Below, one piece after another: positions 1 to 6,760 of a DNA stretch of 10,885 nt (within the stretch, counting starts at the first letter, position 1; every line of letters starts with the position of its first letter). Below the pieces are notes generated by a model. The model did not search any database. It saw only the letters and a program-made list of their open reading frames with translations, and had not been told where the DNA came from. Origin of the DNA: an uncultured Thermomicrobiales bacterium (lineage in GTDB: Bacteria > Chloroflexota > Chloroflexia > Thermomicrobiales > UBA6265). The stretch is taken from the NCBI GenBank assembly GCA_902806375.1, contig CADCWK010000037.1, positions 1 to 10,885 on the forward strand, read 5' to 3'. Made by a program: the position numbers and the translations under genes.

Positions 1-1
1 C

Positions 2-1192
2 TGGGTGTCGCGGATGGTCTTCTTCGGGCTTGAGATCATGGGCGAGGTGCCGTTCCACACCGTCTACATGCACGGCCTGGTGCGTGACGCCGACGGCGCC
101 AAGATGTCCAAGACCAAGGGCAACGTGATCGACCCGATCGCGATGGCGCAGGAGTATGGGGCGGACTCGCTCAGGTTCGCGCTGATGACGGCCGGCTCGC
201 CGGTCAACGACGTGCGGATCGGCCCGCAGCGGGTCGAGACGGCCCGCAACTTCGCCAACAAGCTCTGGAACGCGACCCGGTTCGCGCTCCGGGCGATCGA
301 CGAGGCGGGCGCGGACATCGTGGTCGGCGCCGACGGTCCCGTGCGCCCGACGGCGGACGCCTTCGCGTTGACGACGACCGACCGCTGGATCATCAGCCGG
401 CTGGACGGTGTGACGGCCAGTTCGACGTCGCTGCTGGCCTCCTACCAGTTCGGCGAGGCGGCGCGGCAGATCCAGGACTTCATCTGGTCGGAGCTCTGCG
501 ACTGGTACATCGAGGCGGCCAAGGTCCGGCTCCGCGGAACGGCCGAGGAACGGGCGGCTGTCGGCCAGACGCTGGCCTTCGTGCTGGAGCGCAGCGTCCG
601 CCTGCTGCACCCGTTCATGCCGTTCGTGACCGAGTCGCTCTGGCAGGCGCTACCGCACGCCGGCGACAGCATCATGGTCGCGCCTTGGCCTGAGGCCGGT
701 GAGGTCGACAACGCCGCCGATGAGACGTTCGCGACGATGATCGAGCTGGTCCGGGGCATCCGGAACGCCCGGGCCGAGAGCGGCGTCGAACCCGGGCGCT
801 GGATCGAGGCCGAGATCTTCGCCGGGTCGCGGGCGGCGGCGCTGACCGAGCTCCAGCGTGAGCTCGGCAGCCTGGCGCGGATCGCTCCCGACCGGCTGGT
901 CATCACGGGCGGCGATTCGCGGCGGGTCGAGCAGGCCCTGACGGTGGTCGCCGGCGACGTCACGGCCGCCCTGCCGCTGGCCGGGATGATCGATCTTGAC
1001 GCGGAGCGGGACCGGCTCCGGCGCGAGATCGCCGACGCCGAGGCCGAGCGGGGCCGGGCGACGGCGCAACTGGGCAACGAGGCGTTCATGGCCCGGGCGC
1101 CGGAGAAAGTGGTCGAGGTCCAGCGAAGGAGACTTGCAACGGCCGAGGAGCAGATCGCGGTGCTGTCCGAGCGGCTGGCCGATCTCGGGTGA
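2..1192 (+). CDS. valS: Valyl-tRNA synthetase, C-terminal part (5' end outside window)
   Basis: Class I aminoacyl-tRNA synthetase that charges tRNA-Val with valine in the cytoplasm. Only about the last 396 residues are present; the family is usually near 880, so the HIGH motif and editing domain lie upstream of the window. The fragment opens in the catalytic core with WVSRMVFFGLEIMGEVPF and HGLVRDADGAKMSKTKGNVI. The KMSKS loop is KMSKT at bases 101-115, an accepted variant. The anticodon-binding helical domain follows (DRWIISRL, then FGEAARQIQDFIWSELCDWY). The last 65 or so residues (LDAERDRLRREIADAEAERG onward) form the arginine- and glutamate-rich coiled-coil arm typical of bacterial ValRS that contacts the tRNA. 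The stop TGA at 1190-1192 overlaps the GTG start of the next gene, so the two are very probably cotranscribed and translationally coupled. Identification is firm. Confidence 0.97.
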   Translation, partial: WVSRMVFFGLEIMGEVPFHTVYMHGLVRDADGAKMSKTKGNVIDPIAMAQEYGADSLRFALMTAGSPVNDVRIGPQRVETARNFANKLWNATRFALRAIDEAGADIVVGADGPVRPTADAFALTTTDRWIISRLDGVTASSTSLLASYQFGEAARQIQDFIWSELCDWYIEAAKVRLRGTAEERAAVGQTLAFVLERSVRLLHPFMPFVTESLWQALPHAGDSIMVAPWPEAGEVDNAADETFATMIELVRGIRNARAESGVEPGRWIEAEIFAGSRAAALTELQRELGSLARIAPDRLVITGGDSRRVEQALTVVAGDVTAALPLAGMIDLDAERDRLRREIADAEAERGRATAQLGNEAFMARAPEKVVEVQRRRLATAEEQIAVLSERLADLG

Positions 1193-1803
1193 CCGTCGTC
1201 GAGGAGCGGTTGAGCCGGGCGTTCTTCGAGCAGCCGGTGCTCGATGTCGCCCGGCAGCTCGTCGGGAAGGTCCTCGTGTCCCACCTCGGCGGCCACCTGA
1301 CCAGTGGCCGGATCGTCGAGACCGAGGCCTACGCCGGGCTGGCCGATCCGGCCTCGCACGCCGTCCGGCTCCGCCGCTCCCGCGAGCGGATGGGGGGAGA
1401 GGCCGGGCTGGCCTACGTCCACCTCTCCCATGGGCTGCACAACACGCTCAACGTCGTGGCCGAGCCCCCCGGGTCACCAACCGCGGTCCTGATCCGGGCG
1501 CTCGCGCCGCTGGCCGGCCTGGACGCCATGCGTCAGCGGCGGGCCGTGGCGCCGTCCGTCCCGGACGACCGGCTGGCGGCCGGCCCGGGCAATCTCGCCC
1601 GGGCGCTGGGGATTACCCTGATGGACGACGGGCGCGACTTGACCGCCGATCCTGTGCTGTTCATCAACGATGGGCCGGATCTCGTTACGGTCTGGGCGTC
1701 CCCGAGGATCGGCCTGAGCAAGGCGACCGAGGTGCCGTGGCGCTTCTTCGACCCGGCGAGCCGGAGCGTGTCTGCTCACCGGCGGGGTCAGGAAGTGACA
1801 TAA
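1189..1803 (+). CDS. mpg: 3-methyladenine DNA glycosylase, AAG/MPG family
   Basis: Monofunctional DNA glycosylase (EC 3.2.2.21 family) that flips out and removes alkylated or deaminated purines, leaving AP sites for base excision repair. It has 204 residues, normal for bacterial AAG proteins. Visible family landmarks in order: RIVETEAYAG with the catalytic Glu and the stacking Tyr; PASHA with the stacking His; YVHLSHGLHNTLNVV; AVLIRALAPLAG; AAGPGNLARALGI; and SPRIGLSKATEVPWRFF near the end. Oddities: the usual YVYxxYG strand reads YVHLSHG, so two tyrosines that normally line the base pocket or intercalate are His, and the usual TPRN turn reads RSRE. Start chosen is GTG at 1189, overlapping the valS stop as GTGA; residues right after it (LSRAFFEQPVLDVARQLVGK) match the family N-terminus. 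The stop TAA lies inside a TAATG that begins a short leader ORF before mutL. Family assignment is strong; substrate range is uncertain because of the substitutions. Confidence 0.92.
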   Translation: MTVVEERLSRAFFEQPVLDVARQLVGKVLVSHLGGHLTSGRIVETEAYAGLADPASHAVRLRRSRERMGGEAGLAYVHLSHGLHNTLNVVAEPPGSPTAVLIRALAPLAGLDAMRQRRAVAPSVPDDRLAAGPGNLARALGITLMDDGRDLTADPVLFINDGPDLVTVWASPRIGLSKATEVPWRFFDPASRSVSAHRRGQEVT

Positions 1804-1859
1804 TGGTGACCGTCGACCTCGACTCGTACGCGGGGGACCGACGCGGTCCCTGGGAGTAG
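1803..1859 (+). CDS. Possible 18-codon leader ORF coupling aag to mutL
   Basis: A short reading frame starts with ATG at 1803, sharing bases with the aag stop (TAATG), and ends with TAG at 1857-1859, three bases before the mutL ATG. It would encode MVTVDLDSYAGDRRGPWE. An AGGA at 1790-1793 sits 9 bases before the ATG, a usable Shine-Dalgarno distance. The last codons (TGG GAG TAG) contain the GGGAG that serves mutL, and the 1834-1850 hairpin lies inside the frame. The arrangement suggests translational coupling or a leader peptide. I recognise no homolog; chance cannot be excluded for such a short frame in GC-rich DNA. Confidence 0.3.
   Translation: MVTVDLDSYAGDRRGPWE
1834..1850 (+). promoter_or_regulatory. 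Hairpin directly before the mutL ribosome binding site
   Basis: Inverted repeat GGGACC-gacgc-GGTCCC; the loop can close one more G-C pair, giving 7 bp with a 3-base loop. It ends two bases before GGGAG (1852-1856), the mutL Shine-Dalgarno, which is 6 bases before the ATG. There is no T tract, so a terminator is unlikely. Ribosomes translating the 18-codon frame would open this stem; otherwise it could hinder ribosome loading at mutL. Function is inferred. Confidence 0.4.
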
Positions 1860-1862
1860 TGC

Positions 1863-3695
1863 ATGCCCATCCGTCTGCTGGACGAGCGCGTGATCGGCAA
1901 GATCGCCGCGGGCGAAGTGATCGAGCGGCCAGCCTCCGCGCTCAAGGAGCTGGTCGAGAACAGCCTCGACGCCGGCGCGACGACCATCTCGGTCGCGATC
2001 CAGAAGGGTGGCTCCGGTCTGATCGAGGTCGTCGACGACGGCGCCGGGATCCCCGCTGCCGAGTTGCCGCTCGCCCTCCAGCGCCACGCCACCTCCAAGC
2101 TGACCGAGTGGGACGACCTGCATCGCCTTGCCTCCCTCGGGTTCCGGGGGGAGGCGCTGCCGAGCATCGCCGCCGTCAGCGACTTCAGCGTCCGGAGCCG
2201 GACCGCCGACGCGTCGGTCGGGACGGAGCTCGACGTGGTCTACGGCGTCGCCCGGCCGCCACGGCCGGTGGCGGCCGTTACGGGCACCCGCGTCACGGTC
2301 CGCGACCTGTTCGGCAACGTGCCGGCCCGCCGCCGCTTCCTCCGGCAGGCCGGGACCGAGACGGCGATCATGGTCCGGAACATCGCCGCCTACGCGCTGG
2401 CCCGGCCGGACGTCGCCTTCAGCGTCACCGTCGACGACCGGCGCAGCTTCGCGACCGACGGCCGGGGTGACGAGGTCGCGGCCGCCGTCGCGATCTGGGG
2501 GACGGAAGTCGGGCCAGCCGCCATCCGGCTGCCCGAACTGGACGAGAGTGCCGCCGTGCCGGGCGTGACGGCGACGGGCTGGATCGGCCTGCCCGAGGTG
2601 ACGCGGTCGCACCGGAACAGTCTGCTGTTCTTCGTCAACGGGCGCTGGGTCCAGAACCGGCCCCTCCTGTTCGCGCTGGAGGAGGCCTATCACTCGCTGG
2701 TCATGGTCGGCCGCCACCCGGTCGGGGTGATCCGGATCGCGCTCGACCCGGCGATGGTCGACGTCAACGTCCACCCGACCAAGGCCGAGGTCAAGTTCGT
2801 CGACGAGCGGTCGGTCGCCCGGGCTGTCTCCCGCGCCGCCCACCGGGCGCTGAGCACGGCCCGGCCCAACGAGGTGCCCGAGGTGCATCTGGGAGACACC
2901 ACCCTGCGGGAGCCGGGGATGGAGAACCGGCCGATCTCGCTGCGCCCATCGACGCCGGGGCAGCGGGCGTGGGGAGCCTCCCCGCTGGGGGACGGCACTG
3001 GATTCGGCCCGCGACCGTTCGAGCCGAAGGACGGCGCGGTGACAGGGTTGCCGGTGCCGGCCGTGCGGTCCGGAGCGACGGTCGTCCCCGAACCGGAGGC
3101 GGACCCGGCCGTGCCGGCGCGGCCGGTACCGGTGCTGCGGGTGCTGGGGCAGGTCAACGGGACGTACATCATCGCCGAGGGGCCGGACGGTATGTTCATG
3201 ATCGACCAGCACGCCGCCCACGAGCGGGTGATGTACGAGCGCATCCTCAGCGAGATGCAGGGACGCCGCATCGATCGGCAGCCGTTCCTCGACCCGATGA
3301 TCGTCGAGCTGACCCACCAGCAGTACGGCGCCTTCGAGCGGTCGACGGCCGAGCTGGAGGCGATCGGGTTCCAGATCGACCCGTTCGGTCCCCAGACAGT
3401 CGCCATCCGCGCCATGCCCGCGATGATGCGTGGCGTCAACATCGGCGAACGTCTCCGGCTGATCCTCGACGAACTGGCCGAGGGCGGGACCGGCGAGTCG
3501 TGGCTCGACGCGGTCGCGATCAGCGCCGCCTGCCACACGTCGATCCGGGCGGGGCAGGCACTCTCGCTGGCCGAGATGCGGGAACTGGTTGCGCAGCTGG
3601 AGCAGACCGAGCAGCCGCGGGCGTGCGGCCACGGTCGCCCGACGATGCTGCATCTCAGCCAGGGCGAGCTGGAGAAACAGTTCGCTCGACGGTAG
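1863..3695 (+). CDS. mutL: DNA mismatch repair protein MutL (endonuclease type)
   Basis: Links MutS mismatch recognition to strand incision. It has 610 residues, normal length. The N-terminal GHKL ATPase domain shows the magnesium/ATP motif ELVENSLDAGA (Glu32, Asn36-37 region), VVDDGAGIP (58-64), RHATSKL (74-80), GFRGEALPSIAAV (93-105) and GTRVTVRDLFGNVPARRRFL. The transducer domain includes FVNGRWVQNRPL and VDVNVHPTKAEVKF. A proline-rich linker of roughly 80 residues follows. The C-terminal dimerisation domain has VLGQVNGTYIIAE and then DQHAAHERVMYE at 448-459, an exact match to the DQHA(X)2E(X)4E metal-dependent nicking motif of MutL from bacteria without MutH. Later metal-site motifs are SAACHTSIRAGQ and ACGHGRPT; the latter is CGHGR where CPHGR is usual, keeping the Cys and His ligands. 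ATG at 1863 with GGGAG 6 bases upstream is the start. It is third in the valS-aag-mutL run and converges with the response regulator gene. Confidence 0.96.
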   Translation: MPIRLLDERVIGKIAAGEVIERPASALKELVENSLDAGATTISVAIQKGGSGLIEVVDDGAGIPAAELPLALQRHATSKLTEWDDLHRLASLGFRGEALPSIAAVSDFSVRSRTADASVGTELDVVYGVARPPRPVAAVTGTRVTVRDLFGNVPARRRFLRQAGTETAIMVRNIAAYALARPDVAFSVTVDDRRSFATDGRGDEVAAAVAIWGTEVGPAAIRLPELDESAAVPGVTATGWIGLPEVTRSHRNSLLFFVNGRWVQNRPLLFALEEAYHSLVMVGRHPVGVIRIALDPAMVDVNVHPTKAEVKFVDERSVARAVSRAAHRALSTARPNEVPEVHLGDTTLREPGMENRPISLRPSTPGQRAWGASPLGDGTGFGPRPFEPKDGAVTGLPVPAVRSGATVVPEPEADPAVPARPVPVLRVLGQVNGTYIIAEGPDGMFMIDQHAAHERVMYERILSEMQGRRIDRQPFLDPMIVELTHQQYGAFERSTAELEAIGFQIDPFGPQTVAIRAMPAMMRGVNIGERLRLILDELAEGGTGESWLDAVAISAACHTSIRAGQALSLAEMRELVAQLEQTEQPRACGHGRPTMLHLSQGELEKQFARR

Positions 3696-3735
3696 CCGAC
3701 GCTGGGCGATCGCGGTCGCGACTCCGCGTTGGGCG

Positions 3736-3768
3736 ACGGTCCGGGACTGGCCTATCCGGGCGGACCGT
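3736..3768. terminator. Weak inverted repeat between convergent mutL and response regulator genes
   Basis: Perfect 8-bp arms ACGGTCCG (3736-3743) and CGGACCGT (3761-3768) with a 17-base loop, in the 94-base gap between the two stop codons. Position fits a shared terminator, but there is no T run on either strand and the loop is long, so it is a candidate only. Confidence 0.3.
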
Positions 3769-3789
3769 GACCACCCCGTTCCCGGCGAC

Positions 3790-4509
3790 CTAGAGGACGG
3801 TTGGGCCGTCGTCGAGCCGGATCCAGCCATGGCGCAAGGCGTAGATCACCGCCTGTGTCCGGTCATTGACGGCCAGCTTGCGCAGGATCGACGTGATGTG
3901 GTTCTTCACCGTCTGGTCGGAGATCTTGAGGATCTGGGCGATCTCCTTGTTGCTGTTGCCCTGGGCGACGCAATCCAGGATCTCGATCTCGCGCGGGGTG
4001 AGGGGCGAGAACACGACGTCGGCGTCTGCCGGGTTGTCGGGCAGTTCCCGGAACTGGTCCAGTACCCGCGAGGCGACGAATGGCCGGCTGAGGACGTTCT
4101 CGTTGATGACGTACTCCCCCCGTGCCACGCGACGGATGACCGTGGCGAGCGCGTCGGCCTCGACGTCCTTCGTGGAGAAGGCCGCGGCACCCACCCTGAT
4201 GGCATGGAAGAGTTGCTCGTCGTCCTCGTGCATCGTCAGGACGATCATCCCCATCTGCGGGTGATGCCGCTTCACGATCCGGGTGACCTCGAGCCCGCTC
4301 ATCTCCGGCATATTGATATCCACGAGCATCACGTCGGGGACGAGCTCGTCGGCGAGCTGGATGGCCTGGGCGCCATTCCCCGCCTCGCCGACGACGATGA
4401 GGTCCGGTTCGGTCTCCAGGCTCCAGCGAATCCCGCGCCGGAACAGCGGGTGGTCGTCGACGATCAGGATCGTGATCGCGTTGCCGCTCGGTCCGCCGGT
4501 TCGACTCAT
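3790..4509 (-). CDS. NarL/DegU-type response regulator
   Basis: Cytoplasmic two-component transcription regulator of 239 residues. The receiver domain (about 13-130) has the acidic pair Asp18-Asp19 in ILIVDDHPLFRRGI, phospho-acceptor Asp64 in VMLVDINMPEMSG, switch Thr92 in IVLTMHEDDE and conserved Lys114 in FSTKD. A linker of about 35 residues leads to a LuxR-type helix-turn-helix (about 167-229): SPLTPREIEILDCVAQGNSN, then KEIAQILKISDQTVKNHI and TSILRKLAVNDRTQAV. ATG at 4509 is preceded by GGGAG with a 6-base gap and overlaps the stop of the upstream kinase gene as ATGA, so both are made from one message and very probably form a cognate pair. The receiver is complete, so phosphorylation control is expected. 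The regulated genes cannot be deduced. NarL/FixJ family is certain; resemblance to DegU/LiaR is my reading from the kinase type. Confidence 0.95.
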   Translation of the reverse strand: MSRTGGPSGNAITILIVDDHPLFRRGIRWSLETEPDLIVVGEAGNGAQAIQLADELVPDVMLVDINMPEMSGLEVTRIVKRHHPQMGMIVLTMHEDDEQLFHAIRVGAAAFSTKDVEADALATVIRRVARGEYVINENVLSRPFVASRVLDQFRELPDNPADADVVFSPLTPREIEILDCVAQGNSNKEIAQILKISDQTVKNHITSILRKLAVNDRTQAVIYALRHGWIRLDDGPTVL

Positions 4510-5609
4510 GTTGATCTCCCGTTGGTTGACCCGTCGGCTGGACCGACTGCCTGGCGGACAGCGAGCGGCAGGGCGACCCGGATGCTGGTGCCCACTCCGG
4601 GCGCACTGCGGAGGTCGAGGTCGGCACCCATGAGCCGGGCGCGTTCACGGATGCCGGTCAGGCCAGCGCCCTGCCTGGCATCGACCGCCAGCGACCCCAT
4701 ATCGAAACCCTTTCCCTCGTCGACGATCGAGAGGACCAGCAACTCTGCGGCCGGGTCCGGTCCGATCGCGACAGCGCCGCTCCGCGTGCCCGCGTGCTTG
4801 TGGAGATTCTGCAGACCCTCCTGGACGATCCGGAACAGGTTGAGCTGCTGCTCACTGCCCAGGGTCGGCGGGACATCCGTCCCCGTGAAGGTGACCTGCT
4901 TGTCGAAGAACCGGTTGTACTCGACCACGTATCGCTGCAGAGTCGGTAGGAGGCCACGGTCCGTCAGCATCGCCGGCCGGAGATCGGTCATGAACCGGCG
5001 CATTTCCGCCACGCCATCCCTGAGCAGGGCACGCACCTGTGACAGCTCTCCGGGGACGCGGTCCGGATCGCGGCGAGCAACCTGCTCGGCTATGTCCAGC
5101 GCGAAGATCGCGTTCGCAAGGACCTGGGCCGGTCCGTCATGGATCTCGCGGGCGAGCCGACCCCGTTCGTCCTCCCGGGCCGCCAGGGTCGCCTGCTGGA
5201 GCCGCACGTCCCCGGTCGGTACGACCTGCTCCTCGCCGCCGTCTTCCCAGAACGACGACCGGAGGTCGCGCAACATGCGGTGACTGGCCATCAGGCGACC
5301 GTGCAGGAGATGCCCGCGACTGATCGACTCGTCGAGAGCGTCGAGATCCCGGCGCATGGCCTGCCGGTTGATCTGCACGTCGCCGAGGCCGCGCGCACCG
5401 CGTCCGGACACGTCGTCGGCCACGATGGACCCGACAGCGAAATGGTCCATGACCTGGCGCATCCGGGCGCGGTCCTGCTCGGACCGTCGCACGATGGCCG
5501 ATGTCGTCTCGGACAGTCGCAGCATCTCGTCCGCTACGGAACCCACGGAATCGGCGATCTGGGTCGCGATCCTATCAAGAGATGTCCGGGAATCGTCGTC
5601 GTCGGCCAT
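4506..5609 (-). CDS. DegS-like soluble sensor histidine kinase
   Basis: Sensor kinase of 367 residues with no membrane segment or signal peptide, so probably cytoplasmic like DegS. The N-terminal 150 residues are charged and helical, likely coiled coil, and form the unidentified sensor part. The HisKA_3 dimerisation/phosphotransfer domain has REDERGRLAREIHDGPAQVL with phospho-acceptor His157; EIHDGPAQ is characteristic of the DegS class. The HATPase domain shows an N box (IVQEGLQNLHKHAG, 261-274), G1 (VDEGKGFD, about 296-303), G2 (GAGLTGIRERARLMGA) and GVGTSIRVALPL. Start: an ATG at 5627 gives six extra residues, but GGAGGA at 5613-5618 lies just before the ATG at 5609, so I chose that one. 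The stop overlaps the response regulator start (ATGA), making an operon pair. The gap of about 200 bases upstream holds a palindromic leader, so the pair probably has its own promoter. The signal sensed is unknown. Confidence 0.93.
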   Translation of the reverse strand: MADDDDSRTSLDRIATQIADSVGSVADEMLRLSETTSAIVRRSEQDRARMRQVMDHFAVGSIVADDVSGRGARGLGDVQINRQAMRRDLDALDESISRGHLLHGRLMASHRMLRDLRSSFWEDGGEEQVVPTGDVRLQQATLAAREDERGRLAREIHDGPAQVLANAIFALDIAEQVARRDPDRVPGELSQVRALLRDGVAEMRRFMTDLRPAMLTDRGLLPTLQRYVVEYNRFFDKQVTFTGTDVPPTLGSEQQLNLFRIVQEGLQNLHKHAGTRSGAVAIGPDPAAELLVLSIVDEGKGFDMGSLAVDARQGAGLTGIRERARLMGADLDLRSAPGVGTSIRVALPLAVRQAVGPADGSTNGRST

Positions 5610-5612
5610 CGA

Positions 5613-5618
5613 TCCTCC
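5613..5618 (-). promoter_or_regulatory. Ribosome binding site that sets the kinase start
   Basis: On the reverse strand GGAGGA lies 3 bases before the ATG at 5609 (4 bases counting from GGAGG). It lies downstream of the alternative ATG at 5627, so it can only serve the internal ATG. The spacing is slightly short but the match is strong. Confidence 0.6.
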
Positions 5619-5640
5619 GGGGACCATCTCGAACGGTCAG

Positions 5641-5688
5641 GGGGTGGCTGGTACGGTCGATTCGGAGCCATCGATGGCATCGAACCCC
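5641..5688 (-). promoter_or_regulatory. Palindromic leader upstream of the kinase-regulator operon
   Basis: A perfect 12-bp palindrome GCCATCGATGGC (5667-5678) is flanked by TTCG (5661-5664) and CGAA (5681-5684), making a 24-base interrupted dyad. Outer GGGGT (5641-5645) and ACCCC (5684-5688) could close a larger stem. It lies about 50 bases before the chosen kinase ATG, where an operator or a 5' leader hairpin would be. Further upstream, reverse-strand TTGTGG (5776-5781) and TAAACT (5754-5759) spaced by 16 bases are a weak promoter candidate. No function is shown by sequence alone. Confidence 0.3.
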
Positions 5689-5816
5689 TGCTCCAGTGGC
5701 GAAAGCCGGGCAATAGCCAATCGTCCCCAGATCGTCCTGCCGGTACCGCGCCCAGTTTACCTATTCCTTGAACCGCCACAACCGTTGCTCACTGTCGTCC
5801 ACCCCGGCCCGGGTTC

Positions 5817-6617
5817 TCAACGACCGCTGGTCGGATAGCGCCCGCGCCATCCATTGAGCCGGATCTTGAGGACATCGGTCAGGTTGATCCACGTGTCGAT
5901 GACCGGGTTGACCTTGCTGTCGCTGCCAGCCGACCAGACGACGGGAACGACCGCGATCGTCTGTCCCAGGCGGCGGGCGATGTAGAGCAGCTCGACGTCG
6001 AAAGCGGTCACGCGCGCGCCGTGGGCGAGTGTCGCATCCCGGTAGAGGTGGGTCTCCTCCAGGATCGCCCGCGCCGCGTCCCGCCGGAACGCCTTGAACC
6101 CGCACTGGGTGTCCTGGATCCCCGGCAGGAGGAGGCCCTGCACGATCAGGTTGAAGACCCGACCCATGACGTGTCGATGCAATGGCTCGTCGACCCGCCG
6201 GGCGTTCCGCCCCTCGCGTGAGGCAATGACGACATCGGCGCCAGCCTCGATCTGCTCGACGAGCGCTGAGGTGTACCGCAGTGGCGTGGCGAGATCCGCA
6301 TCGGTGAAGAGTACGATCCGGCCGGTGGCGGCGAGCATCCCGGCCCGCACGGCGGCGGCCTTGCCCCGGTGCGATTCAGCGAGGATCCGCAGGTCGGGCC
6401 ACTGCCCGGCCAGGCGCTGGACGCGGGCGAGCGTGTCGTCGCTGCTGCCGTCGTCGACGAGCAGGATCTCCGTCCTGCCCGGTCGCTGCTCGGCGTGGGC
6501 GACGACTGCCCGGAGACACTCCTCGATCCGTCCTGACTCGTTGTAGGCAGGGACGACGATGCTCAGCGACGGCTCACCGTCGGTCACGGGGGTTCCGTTC
6601 GTCGGCGATGCAGGCAT
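5817..6617 (-). CDS. Family 2 glycosyltransferase, dolichyl-phosphate beta-glucosyltransferase (ALG5)-like
   Basis: GT-A fold family 2 glycosyltransferase of 266 residues that most resembles ALG5, which moves glucose from UDP-glucose to a polyprenyl phosphate carrier. Motifs in order: LSIVVPAYNESGRIEECL (nucleotide-sugar binding strand), EILLVDDGSSDDT, HRGKAAAVRAGMLAATG, LFTDADLATPL (the DxD-like metal site), IASREGRNARR, IQDTQCGFKAFRRDAARAI and AFDVELLYIARRLG, then VVWSAGSDSKVNP and TDVLKIRLNGW. The DTQCGFK and FDVELLYIA stretches are the ALG5-type signatures. No N-terminal membrane anchor is present, unlike eukaryotic ALG5. Start: ATG at 6617 has AAGG (6624-6627) 6 bases upstream; an in-frame ATG at 6623 directly abuts that AAGG and is less likely. 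It stands apart from other glycan genes, so the sugar and acceptor are unknown. A lipid-phosphate sugar donor role is inferred from the family. Confidence 0.85.
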   Translation of the reverse strand: MPASPTNGTPVTDGEPSLSIVVPAYNESGRIEECLRAVVAHAEQRPGRTEILLVDDGSSDDTLARVQRLAGQWPDLRILAESHRGKAAAVRAGMLAATGRIVLFTDADLATPLRYTSALVEQIEAGADVVIASREGRNARRVDEPLHRHVMGRVFNLIVQGLLLPGIQDTQCGFKAFRRDAARAILEETHLYRDATLAHGARVTAFDVELLYIARRLGQTIAVVPVVWSAGSDSKVNPVIDTWINLTDVLKIRLNGWRGRYPTSGR

Positions 6618-6687
6618 GCCCATCCTTCATGGCGACGGTAGTCCGGAGCTGGACGGGGTCGCGGCGGGCTCGTCGCTCTTGGCCGGT

Positions 6688-6705
6688 GGTCGGTCGCGAC
6701 CGACC
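6688..6705. promoter_or_regulatory. 18-bp perfect palindrome in the divergent promoter region
   Basis: GGTCGGTCGCGACCGACC is fully self-complementary with no spacer, 71 bases upstream of the glycosyltransferase ATG and about 200 before the Spx-like ATG. A spacerless dyad in a divergent gap is a typical operator layout. No local regulator is clearly paired with it. Operator role is inferred. Confidence 0.4.
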
Positions 6706-6760
6706 CGACGGCGAATGCTACCCGGTGGCCATGCCGGTGTCTATCGGCGACGTCGCGGCG

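Noticed and set aside
442..1440. 332-codon reverse open frame opposite valS and aag
   Set aside because: Serine- and arginine-rich antisense translation with no recognisable motif, overlapping two well-supported genes.
1788..3830. 680-codon reverse-strand open frame opposite mutL
   Set aside because: It lies antisense to an unmistakable mutL, is extremely rich in Arg, Gly, Pro and Asp, and shows no domain. It is a GC-bias shadow.
3589..5283. 564-codon forward open frame opposite the two-component genes
   Set aside because: The reverse strand has complete, motif-rich kinase and regulator genes; the forward translation is low-complexity and lacks any family motif.
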